NCBI GenBank assembly: GCA_003167555.1
Contig: PMSN01000025.1
Coordinates: 124,001 to 188,000 of the forward strand
Direction: 5' to 3'
DNA from: Spartobacteria bacterium
GTDB taxonomy: Bacteria; Verrucomicrobiota; Verrucomicrobiia; Chthoniobacterales; UBA10450
Length of the DNA stretch: 64,000 bases
A program made the position numbers and the translations under genes. The notes under the pieces were generated by a model. That model had not been told where the DNA came from. It saw only the letters and a program-made list of their open reading frames with translations, and searched no databases. Every line of letters begins with the position of its first letter. Positions within the stretch are counted from its first letter, which is position 1. Positions 24,068 through 31,983 of this stretch are shown here, one piece after another.

Positions 24068-27000
24068 TCAGCGCGTCGGCATAGCCGCCGCTCTTTCGGA
24101 CTTCGATTCGTATCCGCTTTCGGACGCTGCTAGTCGTTTTTTTGCTGTCCTCGGCTATCAGTCCGATCGTCGTCTGCCGATCGCTACTGTTGGCACGTTT
24201 CGGGAATTCTTTGATCCTCGCGGCATTCTCACGCAACGCGAGCGAGAGCAGCTTGATCAGCTGACTTCGCTGCACCTTCTTTTTCAGCTTACCGATGCCG
24301 AATTGACCGCGCATGGGGACATGTTTGACAACTCCAACGCAGTCGAGAACACGCGTATCCATTCGTACCTTTTCTTTGCCGCCGAGCTGCCGGCTGGTCA
24401 ATACACGCGGACCTACCTTTCAAGCATCGCACGCGCAATCAACAAGCCGCTGCCGATGCCTGCCCTTGTCCTTATCCGGCATGGTGATGCGCTCTCAGTC
24501 GCCATACTGCATCGTCGGCTAAACAAGCGTGAAACGGACAAGGATGTGCTCGAAAAGGCAACCCTCATTAAGGATATCGCCGTTATAGATCCAATTCGGG
24601 CGCATCTGGAGATTCTCAATGAATTCGCCCTCGCCAATCTTGATGCAGAGTTTGGAATCCACAATTTCGTCTCTCTTCACAACGCTTGGCAGAAGCGCCT
24701 CGCGACCTCTGCGCTAAACGACAGGTTCTACACTGAGATCGCCAACTGGTATTTTTGGGCGAAGAAGCTCATCGCTGAGGGCAAGGTCCTTCCGCCGCGC
24801 GATGTCGACACCGACCCCGAGCGCTCACTCTTCCTCATCCGGTTGCTCACCCGCCTAATATTCTGCTGGTTCCTCCTCGAAAAGCGCCTCCTCCCACCCG
24901 CGCTGTTTCGGGAAAAGGACCTTGGCAAGCTGCTCGCCGACCTCGCCCCCAATAGCCCCACTTTCTACCGCGCTGTCCTGCAAAATCTTTTCTTCGGCAC
25001 ACTCAACCAGCCCGCCGACGAACGCGGTTTCCGCAAACGCACTGCCAGCGGCGGACGCGACCCAAACCGTGGCATCACCAATCTCTGGCGCTACGCCGAC
25101 CTCTTCTGCAAGCGGACCCAATGGGAGGAGTTGGCAAAAAATGTCCCTTTCCTCAATGGCGGCCTCTTTGACTGCCTCGACCGGATCTATGAAAAAGCGG
25201 ACGACGCCCCGAACACCCGCCTCGACGGTTTCTCCGACAATCCCAAAGAGGCTGCCGCGCTCCCGAACTATCTCTTCTTCGACGACACCGGGCGCACCGT
25301 AGACCTTTCCTCAGAGTTCGACGACGAAAAGAAAGCCAACGCCCGCTCCCGCAAGACCCCCGTCCGAGGCCTTATCCAAATTCTCACCCGATACAAATTC
25401 ACCGTCGAAGAAAACACCCCGCTCGACGAGGAAATCGCCCTCGACCCCGAGCTCCTCGGCAAAGTCTTCGAGAACCTCCTCGCCTCCTACAACCCCGAGA
25501 CGCGCGACACCGCCCGCAAGGCCCTTGGTGCCTTCTACACTCCGCGCGAAGTCGTCTCCTTCATGGTGGACGAAGCCCTCATCGCCTACCTCGAACCGAT
25601 CCTAAATGAAAGGGGAGCAGCCGCGAGCGCGAACGCTGACCGGCTGCACGATTTTTTCCACCCCAAGCCAGACAGCCCCGAAAATCCCTTTACCGACCCC
25701 GAAACCGACCACCTCGTGGATGCGCTCGATGATGTAAAAATCCTCGACCCGGCCTGCGGCTCCGGCGCGTTTCCGATGGGTGCGCTCCAGCGGCTAGTGA
25801 ATCTCCTCGCCCGGCTCGACCCGCACAACGAACGCTGGCAGGCCCGCCAGCGCACCCGCCTCGCCGACGATCGCGCCGCCGCCTCCAAGACCGCCGACCC
25901 GCAAGAACGCGTCGAAAAGCTCGCCGATCTCCAGCGTTGGGAGGACGAGCTCAACGTGATCTTCGACACCGGCCGCTTCCACCCTGACTACGCCCGCAAA
26001 GTCTTCCTCATCGAAAACGCCATCTTCGGTGCCGACATCCAGCCCGTAGCCGTTCAGATTGCCAAGCTCCGCTTTTTCATCGCCCTCATCTCGGATCAGA
26101 AGACCGAGGCTTCGACCCGTCCGACTCCGCTCCCCTTGCTCGAAAACTTCGGCGTCCTCCCCCTGCCGAACCTCGAGACCCGCATCGTCGCCGCCAATAC
26201 CCTCCTCCCCGTGGGCCGCACCGCGACCGGGCGCCTCGGCCAGGCCGATCTCCTCGACCAGCGCGTGGACCGCGTGCGTGCTGAGCTCCGGCAGGTCCAC
26301 CACGACCACTTTCAGGCCCGCACCCTCGCCCGCAAGCGGCGCTGCCGCGAGCGCGACGCCGCCCTCCGCGCCGAGCTGGCTTCGATCCTCCGCGGCAGCC
26401 TCCCCGCCGACCGCGCCGAGGCCCTCGCCACCACCAACCTCTTCGACCAAAACTCTTCCAGTCCGTTCTTCGAGCCCGCTTGGATGTTCAGCCATCCGTC
26501 CCCGCGCGGCGGCCACTCCGCTATCGAGGGCTTCGACATTGTCGTCGGCAATCCGCCCTACGTCCGGCAGGAGAAGATCAAGGACCAGAAAGAAGAGCTG
26601 CGCCCGCACTACCCGGAGACCTACAGCGGCACTGCCGACCTCTACGTGTATTTCTACGACCGCGCCCTCCAGCTCCTCCGCTCCGGTGGCATCCTCTCTT
26701 TCATCACTTCGAATAGCTTCCTGAATTCCGCCTTCGGCGAAAAGCTGCGGGCTCATCTTGCCAAGACCACCCGCATCCTCGTGCTGATCGATTTCGCCGA
26801 AGCGAAAGTCTTCACCGCAATCACCGAGCCATGCATCTTCATTGCGAAGAAAGAGACGCCGGGCAACAGCAGCTTCAAGGCGCTGCGATGGGATGAGGAG
26901 AAGCGCCCGGACAACATCCGCGCCGAGTTCGTAGCAAATGCCTTCTCGATGCCGCAAATCGTCCTGAGCAACCCGCCGTGGCAAATCGAAGTGCCCCGTG

Positions 27001-28067
27001 TCCGCAAATGGATGGACAAGCTCGTGGGTGCCGGCCCGCCGCTGGGGAAGTTCGTCAACAATCGGTTCTGCTACGGAATCAAGACGGGCTTGAATGAAGC
27101 ATTCATCATCGAGCGCGAGAAGCGCGACGAAATCGCCCGCGACAAGAAAAGCGCTGCATTCCTGAAGCCGTTTCTGCGCGGGAAAGATTTGCGGCGCTGG
27201 AAGCCGGTGTTCGCCGACCAGTGGCTCATCGTCATTCCGTCATCGGAGAATGCCACGCACCCTTGGTCCGGGCAGAAATCAGCCGAGGCTGAGAAGACGT
27301 TTCAGCACAGGCTGCCTGCTATCTACGAACACTTCCGGCCTCTGCGTGCGGAACTAATCGCCCGCGCCGACCAAGGTCACTATTATTGGGAACTGCGGAG
27401 TTGCGCCTACTACGAGGAATTTGCCAAGCCGAAGGTAATTTACCAGGAAATTAACCGGACGGACTCCTACGCCTACGATGCTTCAGGGCTCTACATGAAC
27501 AACAAGCTGTTCATGTTGCCCGAAGCGCCCATCTGGCTGCTTGGCATTCTTAACTCGCCTGTTGCCGCTTTCTTTTTGCACCGTTCCACTGGCGTGCCGA
27601 AAGGCGGCTTTCTTGCGCTGCAATGGCCTGTCTTCTCTCCGCTACCTGTCGCTGCTCCAGACGCGAAACAGAAGAAGATCCTCACCAATCTGGTTCACCT
27701 CGCGATGCAACTCACCGATCTTGTCCCGACGGGTGGACGGGCCGAACAGCCGCGGGATCCGATGATGCGCGACTACTACGAGGAGCTGCTGAACGCCTTG
27801 GTTTATGAGCTGTATCTGCCGGAGGAACTCCACGCCGCCGGGCTACGGATGTTTGATCGGGTGACGGCCGCCGGCCTGCCAGCGCTCGACGCGCCCCTTG
27901 CCGCGAACGCTCGTGGCGGTAAGGCGGACTCGGTTCAGGCCGCCCGCCACTTGACGGCTCTGCGCGAAAAATTCGAGGAACTCCACGCTCCCACGCACGC
28001 CCTCCGCGCCGCGCTCCAAAAACTTCACACCCTGGAGCCCATCCGCATCATTGAAGGCAAGGCGTGA
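24051..28067 (+). CDS. Eco57I-class N6-adenine DNA methyltransferase with TaqI-like specificity domain
   Basis: 1338 residues. Motif I is ILDPACGSGAF near 564-574 and motif IV is VVGNPPYVRQ near 831-840, the NPPY signature of N6-adenine or amino-methylases. The C-terminal third (from about 1000, with KTGLNEAFII and FLRGKDLRRW) is a TaqI-like target-recognition domain. The N-terminal 500 residues have no nuclease motif that I can identify. It resembles PglX/Type IIG proteins in size. Codon use changes along the gene: from about 24,850 to 26,700 nearly every third base is C or G, unlike the two ends. Stop overlaps the next gene as GTGA. It probably marks self DNA for the PLD-helicase. Confidence 0.88.
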   Translation: MPAATDQRVGIAAALSDFDSYPLSDAASRFFAVLGYQSDRRLPIATVGTFREFFDPRGILTQREREQLDQLTSLHLLFQLTDAELTAHGDMFDNSNAVENTRIHSYLFFAAELPAGQYTRTYLSSIARAINKPLPMPALVLIRHGDALSVAILHRRLNKRETDKDVLEKATLIKDIAVIDPIRAHLEILNEFALANLDAEFGIHNFVSLHNAWQKRLATSALNDRFYTEIANWYFWAKKLIAEGKVLPPRDVDTDPERSLFLIRLLTRLIFCWFLLEKRLLPPALFREKDLGKLLADLAPNSPTFYRAVLQNLFFGTLNQPADERGFRKRTASGGRDPNRGITNLWRYADLFCKRTQWEELAKNVPFLNGGLFDCLDRIYEKADDAPNTRLDGFSDNPKEAAALPNYLFFDDTGRTVDLSSEFDDEKKANARSRKTPVRGLIQILTRYKFTVEENTPLDEEIALDPELLGKVFENLLASYNPETRDTARKALGAFYTPREVVSFMVDEALIAYLEPILNERGAAASANADRLHDFFHPKPDSPENPFTDPETDHLVDALDDVKILDPACGSGAFPMGALQRLVNLLARLDPHNERWQARQRTRLADDRAAASKTADPQERVEKLADLQRWEDELNVIFDTGRFHPDYARKVFLIENAIFGADIQPVAVQIAKLRFFIALISDQKTEASTRPTPLPLLENFGVLPLPNLETRIVAANTLLPVGRTATGRLGQADLLDQRVDRVRAELRQVHHDHFQARTLARKRRCRERDAALRAELASILRGSLPADRAEALATTNLFDQNSSSPFFEPAWMFSHPSPRGGHSAIEGFDIVVGNPPYVRQEKIKDQKEELRPHYPETYSGTADLYVYFYDRALQLLRSGGILSFITSNSFLNSAFGEKLRAHLAKTTRILVLIDFAEAKVFTAITEPCIFIAKKETPGNSSFKALRWDEEKRPDNIRAEFVANAFSMPQIVLSNPPWQIEVPRVRKWMDKLVGAGPPLGKFVNNRFCYGIKTGLNEAFIIEREKRDEIARDKKSAAFLKPFLRGKDLRRWKPVFADQWLIVIPSSENATHPWSGQKSAEAEKTFQHRLPAIYEHFRPLRAELIARADQGHYYWELRSCAYYEEFAKPKVIYQEINRTDSYAYDASGLYMNNKLFMLPEAPIWLLGILNSPVAAFFLHRSTGVPKGGFLALQWPVFSPLPVAAPDAKQKKILTNLVHLAMQLTDLVPTGGRAEQPRDPMMRDYYEELLNALVYELYLPEELHAAGLRMFDRVTAAGLPALDAPLAANARGGKADSVQAARHLTALREKFEELHAPTHALRAALQKLHTLEPIRIIEGKA

Positions 28068-29638
28068 GACTCACGAAACTCAGTGTAACGGCATTTCGCG
28101 GCATCGCCGAGAAGTTTACGCTGAACTTCGATAACGCCGCGAAAAACATTCTTCTCTACGGTGAGAACGGCTCGGCCAAGTCATCGCTCTCTTATGCACT
28201 AGAGCTGCTTTTCGACCCAGAGCCGAACCGCGACCTCTTTTCACAGAGAAACCGCTTCGCTGCGACAGAACCGAAGATCGAAGCCGAATTTGTTGGAAGA
28301 GTCTCTGGAAAGAAGAGAATCGACACGCTGACTTGGACGAGTGACGAAAAACCTACTCCGCCTTGGTTGCTGGCCGCAGCCGCGCGCTCGGCATTCCTCG
28401 ATCACCGGAAGCTCCTTCTCCTGAGCGACCGCACGCGAGATCTCAGTGAGAATTTCTTTCGCACCTCAGTTGCGCATCTCTTTAGCCATCTGCCTACTGC
28501 CGGGGGCCTAACAGTAGGCCAGCTTTGGAAAGACGTGAATGATCGTGCAGCGGCGTATCGCACGGCACAGTTAGGCAAAGGCAGAGAGGCAGAATCGGGT
28601 CTCAGTGATCCAGTGGCGCACCACAAACCGATCGAAGATGGACTCAACGCATTGAACCTTGCGCTGGATGACTATCTCCTTCCGCTTGGCGGCAAGCCGC
28701 CAAGGCTCGTCAGCGAGGCTACTCGCTTGCTCTCGTATTTCGAGCATTTGAACCTCACGCTGGCGCTTCAATTCGATCACCTGAGCTTCAACCGCACGGA
28801 AGGGACATTCGAAGGTGGGCGCCTGCGCCCTGAGGTGAATTATTGTGGCATTGGCTTGACGATGGAGTCACTGAACGCTCGTGGCGAGAAGACGATGATT
28901 GCAATCCACCACGAAATCCTAAATGAAGCGCGCCTGACGGCGCTGGCACTCGTCCTCTTCTTTGCCGCGGTGCGATTGCAGAATGAGATTCCGTACACGG
29001 CTGGACCGGCCGAGCAGGAGCAGCCGGCGCGATTGCTTGTGATGGATGATGTGCTGGTGGGACTCGATTATGATCATCGTCTACCGATCTTGGAAATCAT
29101 TCGCAAGGAGTTTGAGCCGCACGGGTATCAGGTGATTCTTCTTACGCACAATCGCGTCTGGTTCGACATATGGCGACTCCAAATGGCTGAGCGCACGTGG
29201 AAAATCATCGAACTTTACTCCCGCCGCGGAGCCGGCCCCGGAAATTCCGACCACCCAGTGCAAAAACAGAGCGCCACCGATCTGCTTGTTCGTTCTCGCG
29301 AGTTTCTCGCCGACCACGAATTACCGGCCGCGGCGAATTACGCCCGTAGCGCGGTTGAGACAGCACTGAAGAAAATCTGCGACAAACGAGGCCTTCGGGT
29401 CCCTTTTCGCCTCGATCACGAACGATATACAACCGAGGTTTTTCTTAATGCCATCAAAGACGAAAAAAAGGTAGTAGACGGCAAACATCTTCTCGTTCCG
29501 AAAGACACTCAAAGTCAGCTGAGGGCGCTACGCAAAACGGTGCTCAACGAGCTAAGCCATTGGCATCCAACCACTGCGACTACCGCGGAGGTAAACAAAG
29601 CGATCGCCGTCGCGGAAGTTGTGGTAAAGGCTAGTTAG
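28064..29638 (+). CDS. SMC/RecF-like AAA ATPase with C-terminal HEPN-like helical domain
   Basis: 524 residues, GTG start overlapping the methyltransferase stop. The N-terminus is the RecF/SbcC type (LTKLSVTAFRGIAEKFTLNF) with Walker A GENGSAKSS near 33-41 (Ala replaces the usual Gly). A signature-like segment LNEARLTALALVLFFA lies near 285, and Walker B LLVMDDVLVGLD near 323-334 has Asp-Asp where Asp-Glu is usual. There is no long coiled coil. The last 120 residues (LPAAANYARSAVETALKKI, ending with VLNELSHWHP) look like a helical HEPN-type domain seen in abortive-infection ATPases such as the RloC group. That link is inference. Probably the sensor or effector of the operon. Confidence 0.85.
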   Translation: MRLTKLSVTAFRGIAEKFTLNFDNAAKNILLYGENGSAKSSLSYALELLFDPEPNRDLFSQRNRFAATEPKIEAEFVGRVSGKKRIDTLTWTSDEKPTPPWLLAAAARSAFLDHRKLLLLSDRTRDLSENFFRTSVAHLFSHLPTAGGLTVGQLWKDVNDRAAAYRTAQLGKGREAESGLSDPVAHHKPIEDGLNALNLALDDYLLPLGGKPPRLVSEATRLLSYFEHLNLTLALQFDHLSFNRTEGTFEGGRLRPEVNYCGIGLTMESLNARGEKTMIAIHHEILNEARLTALALVLFFAAVRLQNEIPYTAGPAEQEQPARLLVMDDVLVGLDYDHRLPILEIIRKEFEPHGYQVILLTHNRVWFDIWRLQMAERTWKIIELYSRRGAGPGNSDHPVQKQSATDLLVRSREFLADHELPAAANYARSAVETALKKICDKRGLRVPFRLDHERYTTEVFLNAIKDEKKVVDGKHLLVPKDTQSQLRALRKTVLNELSHWHPTTATTAEVNKAIAVAEVVVKAS

Positions 29639-29683
29639 AGGGCTTGACCTTGAATTCAGCCTAAGGAGATCGGTGCCATCATC

Positions 29684-29833
29684 TTCGCCGGGTCGCTCCA
29701 GCCGCCTACGTTCGTCCGCTACTTTTGAGTGGTGCGGTTGGAACTCGACCGCTTAAAGCGGTCGAGTTACCGCGGCGATTGAGATCCCTTTGGCTTCAGG
29801 TAATGCATCGTAAGCCGCTTACGATAACGCTCC
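29684..29833. repeat. 150-bp composite palindromic repeat, copy 1
   Basis: Contains a coding tail (WSDPA on the minus strand), palindrome A (29742-29768, arms AACTCGACCGCTT, 1-base centre), a 38-base spacer and palindrome B (29807-29825, arms ATCGTAAGC, 1-base centre). Copy 2 at 31013-31162 differs at only five of 150 positions. Confidence 0.9.
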
Positions 29834-29944
29834 CTGATCCCGAAGTAATCTGAAGAATTAGCCGACTCGGATCTGCGCGGAGTCGCTCCAGCCGGACGTA
29901 TTCCAGCCCGGTCTTCGTTCGTTAGTCTGAAAGAATTAGCCGAC

Positions 29945-30060
29945 TCAGATCTGCGCGGAGTCGCTCCAGCCGCCGACTTCGCCGTCGGTGCCGATCTTGC
30001 GCACCCGGCCCCAGATGATCGTGCCGGCCGTAAAGGCGCTCAGCTCGGCCCGGCCGCCGA
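29945..30060 (-). pseudogene. Orphan C-terminal fragment (fibronectin-III-like tail)
   Basis: The minus strand reads about 38 codons without a start: ELSAFTAGTIIWGRVRKIG, then TDGEVGGWSDSAQI and a stop. The WxRVRxIG and GxWSD pattern is what one sees at the end of fibronectin type III-like domains. I take it as the tail of a lost gene. The neighbouring shorter tails are probably related copies. Confidence 0.5.
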
Positions 30061-30120
30061 CACATTTTCGAAAACCTCGACCGGAGCTTCCCGTAGATAC
30101 AGAGACGGGACTTAAGCTAT

Positions 30121-30966
30121 ATGAAAACCAAATTGACGGCTCTATTGACGATTTCAGTGCTGCTCTCTGGTACGCAGCTTGGCTATGCTCAGGTCCGCAG
30201 GGTGGACCCTTTGCCCGTCATGCCCGTTGTGCCCATCACGCCGATTACTCCCATCACCCCGATCACTCCAATTATCGATGTGAGACCTTTCACGGTATCA
30301 CCGCCGAATTCCGCGGTGCCTTTGACCGTGAATCCGCCAACGGCGGTCTATGTACCGCCCGTTCCGAGCCGGCCCGCGCCGCCTCGCGAGGTGAATCCGC
30401 CACCGGTTTATGTAGAGCCTGTTCCGCGCGAACCCGACCCCGTTCCCGCGAATGGCGGTGATGGCCCTCCGCCGATGAGCGCGGAACAAGCCTTCGTGAT
30501 CGCTGTCTGCGCGAACGACTCGGACGTCTCGAGTGAGTGCCTCCAGCAGTCAGGCCGCGAGGCCGCGGCACAACTTCGCTGGATGTTACTGCAGTCATTC
30601 GCGGAGGGCGTGTATTCAAAAACAATCAGCATTCGATTTCCGTATATGACTTCGTCTCAGAAGCAGTTCGATTTCCTGAAGGAAATCGAGACAGTCGCGA
30701 TCGCGGCCGTTCACGCGAAAATGAAGGCCGACATCGAAAGGCTGAAGCCATTCTACTACGATTCATTGGGCACCAAGGCCGCGAAGTGGGAAGTGGTGCA
30801 GAGGGACCGAATCGCACTGAACAAGTGGAATCAAAGCGCCACGGCGGCGGCACAAAGTAGTTCGAACTGGTCACACGATTGGCGTTCGCAAACCCACACG
30901 TTTAACGAAGGCCCGGCGTATCGGCAGCTGAAGCAGATCTCCATCAGTGGATGGGGTGGGCATTAG
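30121..30966 (+). CDS. Exported Pro-rich protein, unknown function
   Basis: 281 residues with signal peptide MKTKLTALLTISVLLSGTQLGYA, a Pro-rich region (about 28-118) that includes a PIT tandem (VPITPITPITPITPII, from a 9-base DNA repeat) and many NPP/PVP motifs, then an alpha-helical domain with two Cys (VCANDSDVSSEC near 130-141) and a Trp- and Ser-rich end. I do not recognise the family. It sits between two copies of the 150-bp composite repeat. Its stop codon overlaps another minus-strand orphan tail (GTAQIKVVV). Confidence 0.65.
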   Translation: MKTKLTALLTISVLLSGTQLGYAQVRRVDPLPVMPVVPITPITPITPITPIIDVRPFTVSPPNSAVPLTVNPPTAVYVPPVPSRPAPPREVNPPPVYVEPVPREPDPVPANGGDGPPPMSAEQAFVIAVCANDSDVSSECLQQSGREAAAQLRWMLLQSFAEGVYSKTISIRFPYMTSSQKQFDFLKEIETVAIAAVHAKMKADIERLKPFYYDSLGTKAAKWEVVQRDRIALNKWNQSATAAAQSSSNWSHDWRSQTHTFNEGPAYRQLKQISISGWGGH

Positions 30967-31012
30967 ACCACGACCTTGATCTGCGCGGTGCCCGATTTAC
31001 ACCACCATTAGT

Positions 31013-31162
31013 TTCGCCGGGTCGCTCCAGGCGCCCACGTTCGTCCGCTACTTTTGATTGGTGCGGTTGAAACTCGACCGCTTAAAGCGGTCGAGTTACC
31101 GCGGCGATTGAGATCCCTTTGGCTTCAGGTAATGCATCGTAAGCCGCTTACGTTAACGCTCC
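31013..31162. repeat. 150-bp composite palindromic repeat, copy 2
   Basis: 145 of 150 bases equal copy 1 (29684-29833). Palindrome A is at 31071-31097 (perfect), and palindrome B at 31136-31154 has one mismatch at its outer edge. Confidence 0.9.
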
Positions 31163-31229
31163 TCAACCAATCTTGCGGATCGCCACGGCCGACTCATGTC
31201 AACGTCTCGACAAGCTTCGCCCTGGATGC

Positions 31230-31248
31230 ATCGTAAGCGGCTTACGAT
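31230..31248. repeat. Isolated palindrome B
   Basis: ATCGTAAGC-G-GCTTACGAT, perfect 9-bp arms. The centre base is G here and C in the other copies. Confidence 0.85.
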
Positions 31249-31289
31249 AGATTGTTTTAGTCGCGAACCGGCTAATTTTCGAATGTGAA

Positions 31290-31371
31290 ACTCGACTGGT
31301 TTAACCAGTCAAGTCATCGCAGCGGTTGAAATCCTTTCGCTTCAGGCAGTGCATCGTAAGCCGCTTACGAT
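31290..31371. repeat. Diverged copy 3 of the composite palindromic repeat
   Basis: Palindrome A at 31290-31314 has a changed core (GACTGGTT/AACCAGTC instead of GACCGCTT/AAGCGGTC), with both arms changed together. The 38-base spacer is kept in length and partly in sequence (tttcgcttcagg), and palindrome B at 31353-31371 is perfect. Confidence 0.85.
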
Positions 31372-31476
31372 AGATTGTTCCGATCTTCGCTCGTTGAGAT
31401 AAAGAATTAGCCGACTCGGATCTGCGCAGGGTCGGAATTTGCCGGGATGGGTAGTATCGCGTAAGCAGGGGGCTGC

Positions 31477-31767
31477 ATGAATCATCTGCGCAAACTCGGG
31501 CTGGCGTCGTTTCTTTTTCTCGGGCTCGGGCTTTTGGGCGGGACTTCCGGGGTCCCGCGGCTGCGGGGTCCCGCGGCTGCGGGATCGACGGCTCTTACCG
31601 TGACGCTGATCTGTTACGCCGTGGGGCTGGTGCTGGCGCTAATGGCGTTCATGCAATCACGGCGTGGCCAGAGTCTCGATGGGACGACGAAGTTTCTCGC
31701 TCGCGCACCGCTCGCGCTCGTCACTATCGGCGTCTTGATCTTTTTCCTCCGGGCCATGATCGGTTAG
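31477..31767 (+). CDS. Small membrane protein, unknown function
   Basis: 96 residues with an N-terminal hydrophobic segment (GLASFLFLGLGLLGG), a short Arg/Pro/Ala stretch and two further membrane helices (VTLICYAVGLVLALMAFM and ALVTIGVLIFFLRAM). The Arg/Pro/Ala stretch is coded by a 16-bp perfect tandem duplication (ggggtcccgcggctgc twice, about 31551-31582), which changes the frame between the copies. The protein could be the product of a compensated frameshift. I do not recognise a family. Confidence 0.6.
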   Translation: MNHLRKLGLASFLFLGLGLLGGTSGVPRLRGPAAAGSTALTVTLICYAVGLVLALMAFMQSRRGQSLDGTTKFLARAPLALVTIGVLIFFLRAMIG

Positions 31768-31983
31768 TAGCCGACCGGAACGAACTACGGAAACGATCTG
31801 ATGGAGGTGCTATACGTGAATCACGTATAGCAGCGAAATGTCCTCGCGAACCGTACGCGGGAAACAGTGTTTGGATCGAACCTAGCTCTACTCCATTCGG
31901 AACCGTTATTGGTACGTTAGTGTGAGCAAGAAGTTCTAGACTCGCTGGCGCAAGCGCCGCGGCTCCAGCGGGGAACGAGGAAA
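31768..31983. other. Intergenic region with a 21-bp palindrome
   Basis: 216 bases between the small membrane protein gene and the end of the mlaD-like gene. Apart from the palindrome at 31810-31830 and a GC-rich inverted stretch near 31950 (gctggcgcaagcgcc), nothing gene-like is seen. Confidence 0.5.
31810..31830. repeat. Palindrome C, copy 1
   Basis: CTATACGTGA-A-TCACGTATAG, perfect 10-bp arms with a single centre base. Copy 2 is at 34778-34798 with centre T. No T-run follows. Confidence 0.85.

Larger units (their letters stand above)
29639..30120. other. 482-base region of composite palindromic repeat and orphan gene tails
   Basis: Downstream of the ATPase gene. On the minus strand three fragments end like the C-terminus of one protein family: GGWSDPAKMMAPISLG (29656-29715), GWSDSAQIRVG (29858-29932) and KIGTDGEVGGWSDSAQI (29945-30060). 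The last two lie 78 bases apart and share about 45 identical bases. Between the first and second fragments are the two palindromes of the composite repeat. No intact gene is visible. Confidence 0.7.
30967..31476. other. 510-base region of composite palindromic repeats and orphan tails
   Basis: Holds copy 2 of the 150-bp repeat, a lone palindrome B (31230-31248), a diverged copy 3 (31290-31371) and, on the minus strand, further short tails ending WSDPAKLMVV (30997-31047) and NSDPAQIRVG (31407-31470). No intact gene. Confidence 0.7.

Noticed and set aside
20732-29638. Calling the operon DISARM or BREX
   Set aside because: No DUF1998 protein, DrmA-type helicase, PglZ, BrxC or BrxL is found beside it. 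Only the PLD-SNF2 and methylase parts are reminiscent, and these occur in many systems.
29742-29825. Palindromes as intrinsic terminators of the defence operon
   Set aside because: They lack T-runs, have one-base centres that cannot form a normal loop, and recur far from gene ends.
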